Assembly: GCA_027318915.1 (NCBI GenBank)
Contig: DAHVOH010000006.1
Location: 3,594-67,593, forward strand
Direction: 5' to 3'
Length of the DNA stretch: 64,000 bases
From: Clostridiales bacterium
Lineage (GTDB): Bacteria; Bacillota_E; Sulfobacillia; Sulfobacillales; JAIMBI01
In this document: in pieces, positions 46,603 to 56,670 of the stretch
Layout of the letters: each line of letters begins with the position of its first letter
Numbering within the stretch: position 1 is the first letter of the stretch
Notes under the pieces: model-generated
The model's database searches: none
What the model was told of the DNA's origin: nothing
Seen by the model: the letters and a program-made list of their open reading frames with translations, nothing else
Position numbers and translations under genes: made by a program

Positions 46603-47792
46603 TTACGGCTCCAGTCGCTCAAAGCGCCACAGGGAAAATCCCCAGGCGACGAGCAGCCAGCCGAGCCAGACCGCGATGCCCGCCCACAACGTGAGTTGGG
46701 TGACGCCGGTGCTCAGGGCCGTCGCCCCGGTCCAGTCGGCCAGCAGGGAGAGACTCACCGTGGGATCCGCCACGATGGCGGGATGCCCGTGCAGCAAGCT
46801 CGCAAACAGACCTGACAGCAGGACCAGACTGGCCAGCACGGTGGTGAGGCCGGCTGACCGGAAGAGGGTGGAAAAGGCCGTCACCAGGCTGGCCCACGCG
46901 CCCAACGCCAACGCGGCCAGCGCCAGTCCCCACGCATCGTAGGCATACTGGGGCAAAAGCATCCAATGGCGGCTGGCCACGGCGAGCGTGCCGCCGGCCG
47001 GCGCGTAGGGGGCGTAGACCACATTGACGGCTTGTGGCATCCACGGTGATCCGAAGCCCATCACGAGCCCGCCCATCACCCACCATCCCGCCACCGCCGT
47101 CAGGAGGGCACCCCACGTGACGGCGACCGCCACCGTCATTTTGGCCGCCAGGATGCCGCGCCGATTGGCCGCGTTGAGAAACAGCACCGGCAGCGTCCCA
47201 TCTTGGCGCTCCGCGGTCACCAGGTCGGACACCGCCAGCACCACCAAAAATCCCAGAAGCAGAAGTCCGGCGCCGCCCAGCACAATCCCCGGCAGCTGCC
47301 AGCCGCTGTCACCGAAGTTGGAGTAGCTGCGGATGCCGTGAGCCAGCAGGTAACGGTCCTGCGCGACGGCCAGCCGGACTTGGTCGGGAGACTCTTGCGG
47401 CGGCAGGTGAGCGAGCAGAGCCTGCTGGCTCTTCAAATCCTGCGCCACGTTGACTTCCCCGGTGGGGTTGGCCCGCAGCTGGGCCAACGCCTGCTGTTCC
47501 TGGGCGAGATTTTGGCGCAGCAGCAAGCGCTGCTTGTGCGACAGGTCGGGATTGTGCAACTGCTGCGCGGTCTGCGCGACGGCCTGGCGCAGGAAGGCCA
47601 TCTCGCTGCCGGTGGCTCTGGCCGCCGCGAGCCGGGTCTGGTTCGCCAGCAGACTGCCGCCGACAACCAGGATAGCCAGTCCGATGACGAGGACCCAGCG
47701 CTTCTTGACCCAGAGCTTCTGCCACTCGTTGGCCACCAGGGACCGGTAGGGCGCCAACAGCGCGTCGGCGGGATTCGCCACGTGAGTGGCCA

Positions 47793-47793
<1 letters not shown>
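46603..47793 (-). CDS. ABC-2 family transporter permease
   Basis: 396 residues. Helix 1 near residues 32-50 (WVLVIGLAILVVGGSLLA), a 110-residue Gln/Leu-rich predicted coiled coil outside, then about six helices; DLVTAERQDGTLPVLFLN is the ABC-2 coupling motif. It pairs with the ATPase gene it overlaps by one base as ATGA. Ribosome site GAGGAGGTG. Confidence 0.87.
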
Positions 47794-48736
<943 letters not shown>

Positions 48737-48981
48737 GACGGCAGTCCCTTCTTGATTGAATAGGCAACCGGGGCGTGGGTGGGAAAAAGGTGCGGCGCCT
48801 ATTATACCAGCCTTTCTGATGGCCGCGCGCGGCCGGGCGCCCCGGCGCCCGGAGAGGACGCCGGGGAGACGTTCGTTCGGGCGTCGCGCGATCCTCGGCG
48901 GCACGGGACCCCTCAGCGCGACAATCACCCGCGGTGCCGGATGGAATGACGCCCGATCCGGGCAGGGGAGATGCGGTGCCA

Positions 48982-49000
48982 TGTTAAATAGTTTTATAAT
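48982..49000 (+). promoter_or_regulatory. -10 box and AT-rich operator candidate of the MarR gene
   Basis: TATAAT at 48995-49000 sits 9 bases before the start codon region, within an AT-rich imperfect palindrome TTAAATAGTTTTATAA (48984-48999). The overlap suggests autoregulation; the transcript would be leaderless or nearly so if ATG 49009 is used. Confidence 0.45.
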
Positions 49001-49008
49001 ACGCAGGG

Positions 49009-49506
49009 ATGGTGAATGCGATGGAAGAGCTAGGGGTGGACGAGGCGGTCGCCCGTCTGCTGGGGATGACGGATCTGTTTCGCGTCACCCTGGAGCGGCG
49101 ACAGGATCGGGCGCCCGGTGGACCGACGCGCCTGCAGACGTATCTGCTGACGACCATCATGCGGCGGAGATCGGTGCCGCTGGGTGACTTGGTGGCGCTG
49201 CTGGAGGTGAGCCCCACCACGGTGAGCCAGATGGTGGGGGCGTTGGAGGACCGGGGCTGGGTACGTCGTGCCTTTGACCCGGCGGACCGCCGCCGCCACT
49301 CGGTCGAACTCACGGCGGCGGGAGAGGAGGCGGTGGAAGCGGCGCATCGGCAGCGCCGACGCCGCCTGCGCACGGTACTGGAGCGGTTGACGGGCGCGGA
49401 GCGCGCGGACTTGGTGCGCATCGCGTCGCGACTGGCGACGGTGTTGGTGGCGGAAGTGTCCCATCCGGACGACGAGCCGGGAATCGAGGAAGGTGAGCAC
49501 GCATGA
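49009..49506 (+). CDS. MarR family transcriptional regulator
   Basis: 165 residues: winged-helix core with recognition helix in LLEVSPTTVSQMVGALEDRG and wing FDPADRRRHSVELT, the MarR signature. It probably represses the ABC exporter genes that follow, which start as ATGA on its stop codon. ATG 49021 is an alternative start. Divergent from the EcsC-type operon, which it may also control. Confidence 0.88.
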   Translation: MVNAMEELGVDEAVARLLGMTDLFRVTLERRQDRAPGGPTRLQTYLLTTIMRRRSVPLGDLVALLEVSPTTVSQMVGALEDRGWVRRAFDPADRRRHSVELTAAGEEAVEAAHRQRRRRLRTVLERLTGAERADLVRIASRLATVLVAEVSHPDDEPGIEEGEHA

Positions 49507-50285
49507 CCGAATCGCAAGACGCGCGAGACAATGCCCCGGCGGCGACGGAGGCGTCCCCGCTGCTCATTGTCGCCAGGGGAATCACGAGACGCTACGGAGA
49601 GGGCGATGCGGCCGTGGACGCGCTGGGGGGCATTGACCTCGATGTGCGCCGCGGGGAGATGGTGGCCCTGATGGGGCCGTCCGGCAGTGGGAAGTCCACG
49701 CTGATGCAGATTTTGGGACTCTTGGACCGGCCGACGGCCGGAACCTATCGGTTTGACGGGCGGGACCTCACCCGCATCCCGTCGCGCGCCGCGGCGGACC
49801 TCAGGGGACGGCGCATCGCCTTTGTGTTTCAGGGCATCAACCTTCTGCCCCGCCTCTCGGCGCTCCGCAATGTGGAACTGCCCATGGTGTACGCGCGAAT
49901 GCCGGCGCGGGAGCGGCGCCGCCGCGCGTTGGAGAGCCTGGAACGGGTCGGCTTGGCGCATCTCGCGGGTCGCATGCCCAATCAACTCTCCGGCGGTCAG
50001 GCTCAGCGCGTCGCGATTGCGCGCGCCGTGGCCCCGGGACCGGATCTGCTGCTGGCCGATGAACCCACCGGCGCCCTGGACCGCGCCTCGGGCCGGGAGG
50101 TGCTGGGGTTGTTTCAAGCGCTCAACCGCGACTTGGGTCTGACGGTGGTGGTGGTGACCCACGATCCGCTGGTGGGTCGGCACGCGGAGCGGCTGATCGA
50201 AATGGAAGACGGCCACTTTGTCCATGACGAGCGCGTGTCCGACCGGCTGCTGGAAGCCGCCTCGTCCGCGGGGGTGACGGCATGA
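49503..50285 (+). CDS. MacB/LolD-type ABC transporter ATPase
   Basis: 260 residues. Walker A GPSGSGKST, signature LSGGQAQR, Walker [13 protein letters not shown] and VVVTHD are intact; the first 30 residues are an extra polar extension. Works with the permease that begins on its stop codon. AGGAAGGTGAG upstream. Confidence 0.9.
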   Translation: MTESQDARDNAPAATEASPLLIVARGITRRYGEGDAAVDALGGIDLDVRRGEMVALMGPSGSGKSTLMQILGLLDRPTAGTYRFDGRDLTRIPSRAAADLRGRRIAFVFQGINLLPRLSALRNVELPMVYARMPARERRRRALESLERVGLAHLAGRMPNQLSGGQAQRVAIARAVAPGPDLLLADEPTGALDRASGREVLGLFQALNRDLGLTVVVVTHDPLVGRHAERLIEMEDGHFVHDERVSDRLLEAASSAGVTA

Positions 50286-51487
50286 ACGCATTGGCCATCG
50301 CGTTGGATTCCATCTGGCGGCATCGCCTGCGCAGCGCGCTCACGGCGCTGGGCGTGGTGATCGGCGTGTTTGCCGTCGTCACCCTGGTGTCTTTGGGCGC
50401 CAGCGTCAACGCCTTCGTCAGCGGCCAGTTCTCCAGCATTGGCGCCACCGTGATCACGGTCACGCCGGCCAATCCGAGCGCCGGCGGCCGCCAGCATCAG
50501 CATCTGTTCGGGCGTGGCGGGGGAGCTGCCTTCGGCGAGGCGCCAAGCACGCTCACCGTGGCGGACGTCGATGCCATCCTCGCGCGGCATTCGGGCGCCA
50601 TCCTGCGGGCAGCGCCCGTGGCCGACTTGCCGGTGCCGGTGTCAGCCGGCTCCTCGGGTCCCACCGGCAATCCGGTCGACGGCGTGACGGCACCGTACTT
50701 CGCCATCGAACAGCTAGGATTCGCCCACGGCTCGTTCAGCGGACGCGGCGTGGTTCTGGGCAGCCAAGCCGCCCAGGACCTGTTCCCGCACGTGACGAAT
50801 CCGGTCGGCCGAACCGTTCGGCTGGGCTCGGCGTCGTTTCCGGTCACGGGCGTTTTGAAAGCCGCCAGCGGGTTGACGGCCCGGGTCGCCAATCCCACCG
50901 TCTTCGCGCCGGTTGAGCCCGGGCTCAAGGCGGCCGGTCTGACGACCGTGTCGGAGATTGTGATCCAGGCCGACAGCAACAATGCCGTGAATCGGGCCGC
51001 CGACGTGGTGACGCGCGTATTGGACAGCCGGCATCCCATTCGAAACTTCGCGGTCACCAAAGACAGCGTGCTGCTGTCGACCATTCAGAAGACCCTCTCC
51101 ACCATCACCACCTTCCTGGCCGGACTGGCGGCGATTTCCTTGTTGGTCGGGGGCGTCGGCATCATGAACATCATGCTGGTGACCGTGACCGAACGCTTTC
51201 GCGAGATCGGCATCCGAAAGGCCATGGGCGCGCGGGACAGCGACGTCCTGCTGCAGTTTCTGGCCGAGTCGATCCTGCTGGCGGTCTTAGGCGGTGCCGT
51301 GGGGCTCATCCTGTCCGCCGTGGCCAGCGGCATCGTCGGCCGACTGGCCGGATTTGCGAGCGGACTGACGGTGGGGGCGGTGGTGTTGGCTCTGGTCTTT
51401 TCCATGGCGGTGGGGACGGTCTTCGGCGTTCTGCCCGCGCTGCGAGCGGCCCGGCTGATGCCGGTGGAGGCGCTTCGGACGGAATAG
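50282..51487 (+). CDS. MacB/FtsX-like ABC permease
   Basis: 401 residues: helix 1 in LTALGVVIGVFAVVTLV, an extracytoplasmic domain with a Gly/His-rich loop near GRQHQHLFGRGGGA that could bind metal, and three C-terminal helices starting at [17 protein letters not shown], followed by FREIGIRKAMGA. No adaptor gene is adjacent, unlike the set at 15654-18953, so it may act as a two-component exporter or share that adaptor. Confidence 0.9.
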   Translation: MNALAIALDSIWRHRLRSALTALGVVIGVFAVVTLVSLGASVNAFVSGQFSSIGATVITVTPANPSAGGRQHQHLFGRGGGAAFGEAPSTLTVADVDAILARHSGAILRAAPVADLPVPVSAGSSGPTGNPVDGVTAPYFAIEQLGFAHGSFSGRGVVLGSQAAQDLFPHVTNPVGRTVRLGSASFPVTGVLKAASGLTARVANPTVFAPVEPGLKAAGLTTVSEIVIQADSNNAVNRAADVVTRVLDSRHPIRNFAVTKDSVLLSTIQKTLSTITTFLAGLAAISLLVGGVGIMNIMLVTVTERFREIGIRKAMGARDSDVLLQFLAESILLAVLGGAVGLILSAVASGIVGRLAGFASGLTVGAVVLALVFSMAVGTVFGVLPALRAARLMPVEALRTE

Positions 51488-51805
51488 TCCTCGGGGACTC
51501 CCCACACGGCGGCGGATGGCTGCATCGTGGTCCGCCGGAGAGCGCGGGACCGCACTCCCGGTCCCGCGGCGGGGATCGGGTACGCGCCGCCCGAGTCGGT
51601 GGTCCGTCCGAGGGACCGACAGCGGGTCACGGGGGCGAACACTTATCCGGGGGCGGGACCAGCGGCGATCCCCGGGGCAACTCGGGGCCGGCGCGGGGAA
51701 GATGCGCCGGACGACGCCGCGGCCGCGGCCCCGGACGGCGCGGGAGGAACTTCCCGCCGCGCGGGGCAGACTGATGTACAGTGAGGAGACGGAGAGGAGC
51801 ACGCA
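51488..51805 (+). other. intergenic region with a small hairpin
   Basis: 318 bases. GGGG-ACT-CCCC at 51493-51503 directly after the permease gene repeats the element at 18974. Nothing else is recognised before the DsrE-like gene. Confidence 0.4.
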
Positions 51806-52162
51806 GTGAGCGGAGTGGAACGGGGCCGCGGTGTGGTGGTCCATCTCGATGAGGCCGGCGAGGTAAAGCAAAAGGCCGTGCTGGTGAATGTGAGCAACCT
51901 TCTCGAGGATTTGCCCGACGGGTCGGACGTAGAAATCGTGGCTCACGGACCCGGCATTGACATCTGCCTGGGCGACAGCCCCACGGCCGATTTGGTGCAG
52001 GCGTTGCTGGCCCAGAGGGTCGTGGTGGCCGCGTGCGGGAACACGCTCGCGGGACGGGCCATCGATCGTGGGCGCGTCGCCCCCGGCGTGACCATCGTGC
52101 CTTCCGGCGTCGGCGAGCTCGTGCGCAAGCAGTGGGAGGGATGGGCCTATCTTCGACCCTAA
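51806..52162 (+). CDS. DsrE/DsrF-like family protein
   Basis: 118 residues of the DsrE fold: VVHLDE, LVNVSNLLEDL, VEIVAHGPGI and a Cys in VVAACGNTLAG that aligns with the reactive cysteine of sulfur-relay members, then PSGVGELVRKQWEGWAYL. Members take part in sulfur transfer or related redox steps. GTG start with GAGAGGAG upstream. Followed by a ModA-like gene after 49 bases. Confidence 0.85.
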   Translation: MSGVERGRGVVVHLDEAGEVKQKAVLVNVSNLLEDLPDGSDVEIVAHGPGIDICLGDSPTADLVQALLAQRVVVAACGNTLAGRAIDRGRVAPGVTIVPSGVGELVRKQWEGWAYLRP

Positions 52163-52211
52163 ATCGAAAGCTCCCGACGGACCGGCGGCATTCTCCGCCG
52201 CCCCGTACGAC

Positions 52212-52997
52212 ATGATGGAGGACGTGTGCGGCGACCCGGCCGCCGGACTTGCGGTCTTTTTGGCCGGCAATCAATTCATGGTGCTGCCCGCACTCGTCGC
52301 GGGCTTTCTGCAGACGCACCCCGAGGTGGGCTCGGTCTTCTACGAGACGCTTCCGCCCGGGGTGGTGCTTGACCAGTTTCGACGCGGCGGCCTTCGGGTG
52401 GGGACTCTGGAACTCCGGGTTCGCCCGGACGTGCTGGCGTTGAGTCCCGACCGCCTGACCGAGCTGCAGGCCGAGGGCCTCACGGATCCGGGCCATCCCT
52501 ATGCGCGCAATGACTTGGCGATGCTGGTCGCGGCCGACAATCCCCTCGGCGTGACGGGTCTCGGCGATCTGGGGCGCGCGGACATTCGGGTGGCGCTGCC
52601 CGACCCACGCACGGAGGGCATCGGGCGACTTGCGCTGGCCGCTCTCGAAACCGTCGGCGGCCTGTCGCTGCGGCGTGCGGTGGAGGTTGACAAACGCCGG
52701 GACGGGACGGCGGTCTTCACCACCATTCATCATCGTCAAAGCCCGGATTGGTTGGAGGCGGGGGCGGTTGACGCGGCCGTCGTGTGGAGTACGGAGGCCC
52801 GCCATCATCTGGCATGCGGTCGGCCGTTCGCCTTGGTGAACATCCCGCCCGAGCAGAACCGGATGGGTGACTATGCGGCTGCGGTCGTCCGCGGCGCGCC
52901 GCATCCGGCCGCGGCCGCCGCGTTCGTGGCGTACCTCTGCGGGCCGGCCGGCCAGGCCTGCTATCGCGAGCGGGGATTCGCGGCGCCTATCGCCTAA
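52212..52997 (+). CDS. ModA-like periplasmic-binding-protein-fold protein without signal peptide
   Basis: 261 residues resembling type-2 periplasmic binding proteins of the molybdate/tungstate group: FLAGNQFMVLPALVAGFLQ at the N-terminus, ARNDLAMLVAADNP in the middle, VVWSTEARH near the end. No signal peptide, lipobox or DNA-binding domain is seen, so it looks cytoplasmic; no transporter genes are near. No clear ribosome site at ATG 52212, so the true start may be elsewhere. Function unassigned; could be a ligand sensor linked to the DsrE-like protein. Confidence 0.6.
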   Translation: MMEDVCGDPAAGLAVFLAGNQFMVLPALVAGFLQTHPEVGSVFYETLPPGVVLDQFRRGGLRVGTLELRVRPDVLALSPDRLTELQAEGLTDPGHPYARNDLAMLVAADNPLGVTGLGDLGRADIRVALPDPRTEGIGRLALAALETVGGLSLRRAVEVDKRRDGTAVFTTIHHRQSPDWLEAGAVDAAVVWSTEARHHLACGRPFALVNIPPEQNRMGDYAAAVVRGAPHPAAAAAFVAYLCGPAGQACYRERGFAAPIA

Positions 52998-53630
52998 GAA
53001 TCCTGTGCGTCCCCGGCGCAAGCAACCGGGTGACACCCGAAGCGCCCCCAAACGGCGGCTCCCCCGAGGCCGGCGATCGCCGATGCCCTGAGGTTCACCC
53101 CACACGCGGGCCGGGGACATCGCGGCGAGGATCGTGTCCCAGAGGGCATTGTCTCCGGGATTCGGGTCACGACGAGCTCGAGATTCTTCGGCCCGCGTGC
53201 AGCCCCCGCCCCGTCCATTCCCCCTGCGGTTGACGGCGGGCGCTCCGACCCAGGGGCCGCTGCCTGTCTGTCCGCGCAGCCGGTCAATGCCGACTATTCA
53301 GCGACCCTGCGCGTCGATGGGCGAGCAACGCCTCGATTTGCGCCGAGCGCCCTCGACGGCCACGTGGCCATGCCGTCAGACGAACAGGCGGCGGACCTCT
53401 CGACGAGGACCGCCGCCGAGGGTTGCCGGAACCCCGACGATTGGCGGCGACTATCGCCCAACGTCTCCACGAGGGCATCAACCCACGGGGAAGCGGGGCC
53501 GGGCCGCACTAGCCCATAGAATCTATATATTGCAGTATCACAATGTAATATGGTATCTTGGGGGTGGTTGGCACCGCTCCCATGCGGGCAGCGGGGTGTG
53601 GGGACCGGATCGGGACAGGAGGAGCAGAGA
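52998..53630. other. 633-base gap upstream of the mercury genes
   Basis: No gene recognised. The last 110 bases turn AT-rich and hold the candidate mercury promoter at 53520-53559. The rest is GC-rich without codon structure. Confidence 0.4.
53520..53559 (+). promoter_or_regulatory. candidate promoter/operator of the mercury operon
   Basis: TTGCAG (53530-53535) and TATCTT (53554-53559) are 18 bases apart. They frame a spaced inverted repeat, ATATT (53527-53531) and AATAT (53547-53551), in an otherwise GC-rich context. Such layout is typical of metal-responsive MerR or ArsR operators, but no regulator gene is adjacent. Confidence 0.4.
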
Positions 53631-53846
53631 ATGACCGAGACTCCGGTGAAGGTTCAGGGCATGCATTGTGTAGACTGCGCGCATAAAGTCGAAGACGCCA
53701 TCCGGCAGGTGACGGGCGTGAAGGCGGTCCATGTGCACTATCTCAAGAAGCAGGCCAAGATCGAGAGCGATGGCGCACTGAACTGGGAGCGGATTCAAGA
53801 AGCCGTGCGCGCGGCTGGGTACGATGTGATTTTGCCGTCGGCTTGA
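53631..53846 (+). CDS. cytoplasmic heavy-metal-associated (HMA) protein, MerP/CopZ-like
   Basis: 71 residues, a single HMA domain with metal site Cys13 and Cys16 in GMHCVDC and no signal peptide. It lies 27 bases before a MerA gene that lacks the usual N-terminal HMA domain, so it most likely supplies that function in trans, handing Hg(II) to the reductase; a copper chaperone role is the alternative. AGGAGG at 53617-53622. Confidence 0.85.
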   Translation: MTETPVKVQGMHCVDCAHKVEDAIRQVTGVKAVHVHYLKKQAKIESDGALNWERIQEAVRAAGYDVILPSA

Positions 53847-53873
53847 AAGCCGCGAACGAAGGGAGTGCACCCG

Positions 53874-55283
53874 GTGACGCAGTGGGATCTCATTGTCTTG
53901 GGTGGAGGGTCGGCGGGGTTTGCGGCCGCCATACGGGCGGCTGAGGCGGGGAAGACGGTGGCCCTGGTGGAAGGGGAGACGATTGGCGGCACCTGCGTCA
54001 ACGTGGGCTGTGTGCCGTCCAAGACGCTGATCGCCGCGGCGCTCACGCGGGCGCGAACGCTGCAGACACCGTTTGACGGTCTGGGTCTGACCGCCGGAGC
54101 TTTGGACTTCGCCGCCGTGGTCAGACAAAAGCAGGCATTGGTGGAAGAGCTTCGGCAGGCGAAGTATGTCGACGTGCTGGCCGCTTACCCTCAAATCACC
54201 TGGATCGCGGGTCAAGGACGCTTGCGGGGCGTAGATCCCATCGAGCTGGAGGTGAACGGGCAGCGGCTCATGGCACCGCGTCTGATCGTGGCAACGGGCG
54301 CCGCGCCATGGGTCCCTCCCATTCCCGGTCTGGCGGACACCCCCTTCTGGACCAGCACGGATGCGCTGGCGGCCAGCCAGCGACCCGCCCAGCTCATCGT
54401 CCTGGGAGCCAGTGCCGTGGGTTTGGAGCTCGGCCAGTTCTATGCGCGCATGGGTTCTCAGGTGACCGTTCTGGAAGCGTTGGATCGGATTGTGCCGCAA
54501 GAGGATCCCGATGTGAGCGCGGCGCTGCACGACATCCTCCAGGAGGAGGGCCTGACACTCTACGCCGGAGCGCTTGTGCAGCATGTGGCGCACAGCGAAG
54601 GACGGTTTACCGTCACGGCGAGTGTAGGCGGCCGGACGCTGGACGTGGCGGGTGACGCGTTGCTGGTGGCCACCGGCCGTCGCCCAAGGACCGCCGGATT
54701 GGGACTTGCTGAGCTGGGCGTCGTGTTGGACGCACGGGGTGCGGTGGTGACGGATCCGTATCTTCAATCCTCGGTGCCCACAATTTACGCGGCAGGGGAT
54801 GTGACCGGCCAGGCCCTCTTCGTCTACGTGGCGGCGGCCCAAGGCACGACGGCGGCCAGCAACGCGCTGGGACTGGATGCCCGGATTAACGATCTGAGCG
54901 CTTTGCCCAAGGTGACCTTTACGGACCCGCCAGTGGCCAGTGTGGGTTTGACGGAAGGGGAGGCGGAGGCCCGCGGACTGGCCTGCGACTGCCGGGTGCT
55001 GCCACTGCGGTATGTGCCGCGGGCCCTGGCCAACCGGGACACGCGCGGACTGGTCAAATGGGTGGTGGAACAGGGCAGTGAACGCGTGCTGGGACTGCAC
55101 ATCGTCGCTCCGGAGGCGGGGGAGATGATTCAAGTGGGTGTCTTGGCGGTGAAGTACGACCTGTCGCTCTCGGACCTGACCGACCTCTACTTCCCTTATC
55201 TGACCATGGTGGAGGGGTTGAAGCTGGCTGCCATCACGTTTCACAAGGACGTCGAAAAACTCTCCTGCTGTGCCGGCGCTTAG
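53874..55283 (+). CDS. merA: mercury(II) reductase, core form
   Basis: 469-residue flavin disulfide reductase. FAD loop GGGSAGFAA, redox pair Cys41 and Cys46 in GGTCVNVGCVPSK, NADPH region VLGASAVGLELGQ, FAD contact IYAAGDVTG, and the C-terminal vicinal pair Cys465-Cys466 (SCCAG) that delivers Hg(II) to the active site and separates MerA from lipoamide dehydrogenase. It reduces Hg(II) to Hg(0) with NADPH in the cytosol. The start is GTG 53874, spaced well from AAGGGAG; GTG 53865 overlaps that site. Confidence 0.93.
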   Translation: MTQWDLIVLGGGSAGFAAAIRAAEAGKTVALVEGETIGGTCVNVGCVPSKTLIAAALTRARTLQTPFDGLGLTAGALDFAAVVRQKQALVEELRQAKYVDVLAAYPQITWIAGQGRLRGVDPIELEVNGQRLMAPRLIVATGAAPWVPPIPGLADTPFWTSTDALAASQRPAQLIVLGASAVGLELGQFYARMGSQVTVLEALDRIVPQEDPDVSAALHDILQEEGLTLYAGALVQHVAHSEGRFTVTASVGGRTLDVAGDALLVATGRRPRTAGLGLAELGVVLDARGAVVTDPYLQSSVPTIYAAGDVTGQALFVYVAAAQGTTAASNALGLDARINDLSALPKVTFTDPPVASVGLTEGEAEARGLACDCRVLPLRYVPRALANRDTRGLVKWVVEQGSERVLGLHIVAPEAGEMIQVGVLAVKYDLSLSDLTDLYFPYLTMVEGLKLAAITFHKDVEKLSCCAGA

Positions 55284-55300
55284 CCGGGGCCGGCGGCAAG

Positions 55301-55537
55301 ATGGAGATACGGCTGACAACGGCGGCGTCGGATCGGCAGGTCGGGCTCGATTTGCTGGACGAAGCGCTGGCGGAGGCCGGGCTGACCAAAGGCGTGCGGG
55401 TGGTCTGGAGCGAAGGGACGTGGTCGCTCAGCTGCGAGGACGGGCCGATCTGGGACGGGGTGGAACCGAACGTCCGCGCGTGGACGGAGGCTCTCCTGGA
55501 AGCGTGGTGGGGACCGGTTGCCGGCGGATGCTGTTAG
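55301..55537 (+). CDS. small acidic protein ending in Gly-Gly-Cys-Cys
   Basis: 78 residues, Trp- and Glu-rich, with an internal Cys in LSCEDG and the C-terminal tail GGCC. It starts 17 bases after merA with no clear ribosome site, suggesting coupling. The vicinal cysteine tail imitates the metal-delivery end of MerA, so a thiol metal-handling role is plausible but not demonstrated. I do not recognise a family. Confidence 0.6.
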   Translation: MEIRLTTAASDRQVGLDLLDEALAEAGLTKGVRVVWSEGTWSLSCEDGPIWDGVEPNVRAWTEALLEAWWGPVAGGCC

Positions 55538-56670
55538 GGTGAGGCCAACCCAACGTGTCTCGGCTGGTCGAGCGAGCGCTTGCGGGTGAGGCCATACGGA
55601 TCGCACGAGCCCGGCGTCGCGTGGGTCAATGGGTGCCGTGCCCTCGTCGGGAGAAGGCGCCGGCCGTGGGCGGGGACCGTTGGTGGCGGGGCCGCGTGCT
55701 CGGCGACCGTCTGGACACGAGTGGCCGACGGATCCGGAGGGCCATCATGGTCGGCGGAACCGATCCGGATGCCCTCGCGGCGTCGGCCGATGACCGCGGC
55801 GGCCGACCGCCGGTCACCCCGACGGCGGTCCTGCAGGGTCTCCTCTGCGCCCAGCAGCAACGCCCGCCCCGCCTCCCCCGGGAGCGCATCGTGTTCCCCC
55901 ATCGGCGAATCGAGGCGCTGAGCCAGGAAATGGCGGGCCGTGAGTCGGAAGAAGAGGATGCCCGCACCCGTTTGCAAGCCATTGGTGGCGGACGACCAGC
56001 GATTGCCTCTCGTCCGCCGCACCGCCGCCACCCTGATCACGAAAGTCGGGAGGGCGATCCAGCGGGATCCTTCGGCCGGGGATCTCGTCTCCTGGGCCGT
56101 CAACAGTCTGGCGACAATCCCGAGCGCGGAAGACGTCCCGGCGGCCCCCACCCGCCAAGGCAGCCAGGCACGCTGCACGGTCTTGCTGCCCGCGGGGCGA
56201 ACTGCGGGGAAACACGCTGCTATCCCGGGGCGATGCACCACCGCCGGGCCGGACGGGCACGGGGCGCCACCTCCTGACGGTGGCGCATCCCATCCGAAAG
56301 ACGTCGGACGCCGCCCACCGAGACCTCAGCGCGAACGGCTTTGACGAACCTCCCCGGACCGCGTTGATTCACCGCCAAGCCCGCCGCTTGGCGGTATGGG
56401 GCTTTAAGGTCGGCTCGGCCCCGTCTCCGATCAGGCTTCGGGGTACCTATTGTCCGAGGAGAGGCTCTACCAATCACCGGCGGCACAGACGGTATGGCAC
56501 GGTGCCGGGGAGTCGGCGGACCGTCGCCGGAGCTCGCGTCATTGATTATACTTCTCGGTATCAAGACCCAGGATGGCGCGTCTGCCGATCTTGTCGAGGC
56601 GCGGCGCGGATCCAGCATTCCGGCGAGCGTCTCGGTCTCGTCGCCGGGACATCCAGGACGGTGGAAGGGA
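55538..56670. other. 1.1-kb region without recognisable gene
   Basis: GC-rich DNA. Frames up to about 240 residues exist on both strands but have the Arg/Gly/Pro composition of non-coding high-GC sequence and no ribosome sites. TATACT at 56547-56552 in an AT-richer patch is a possible -10 box for the following gene, with a leader of about 115 bases. A degraded gene cannot be excluded. Confidence 0.4.

Noticed and set aside
55940..56344. 134-codon plus-strand frame in the 1.1-kb gap
   Set aside because: No ribosome site, no recognisable motif and a Pro/Gly/Arg-rich end; the region is better called non-coding.
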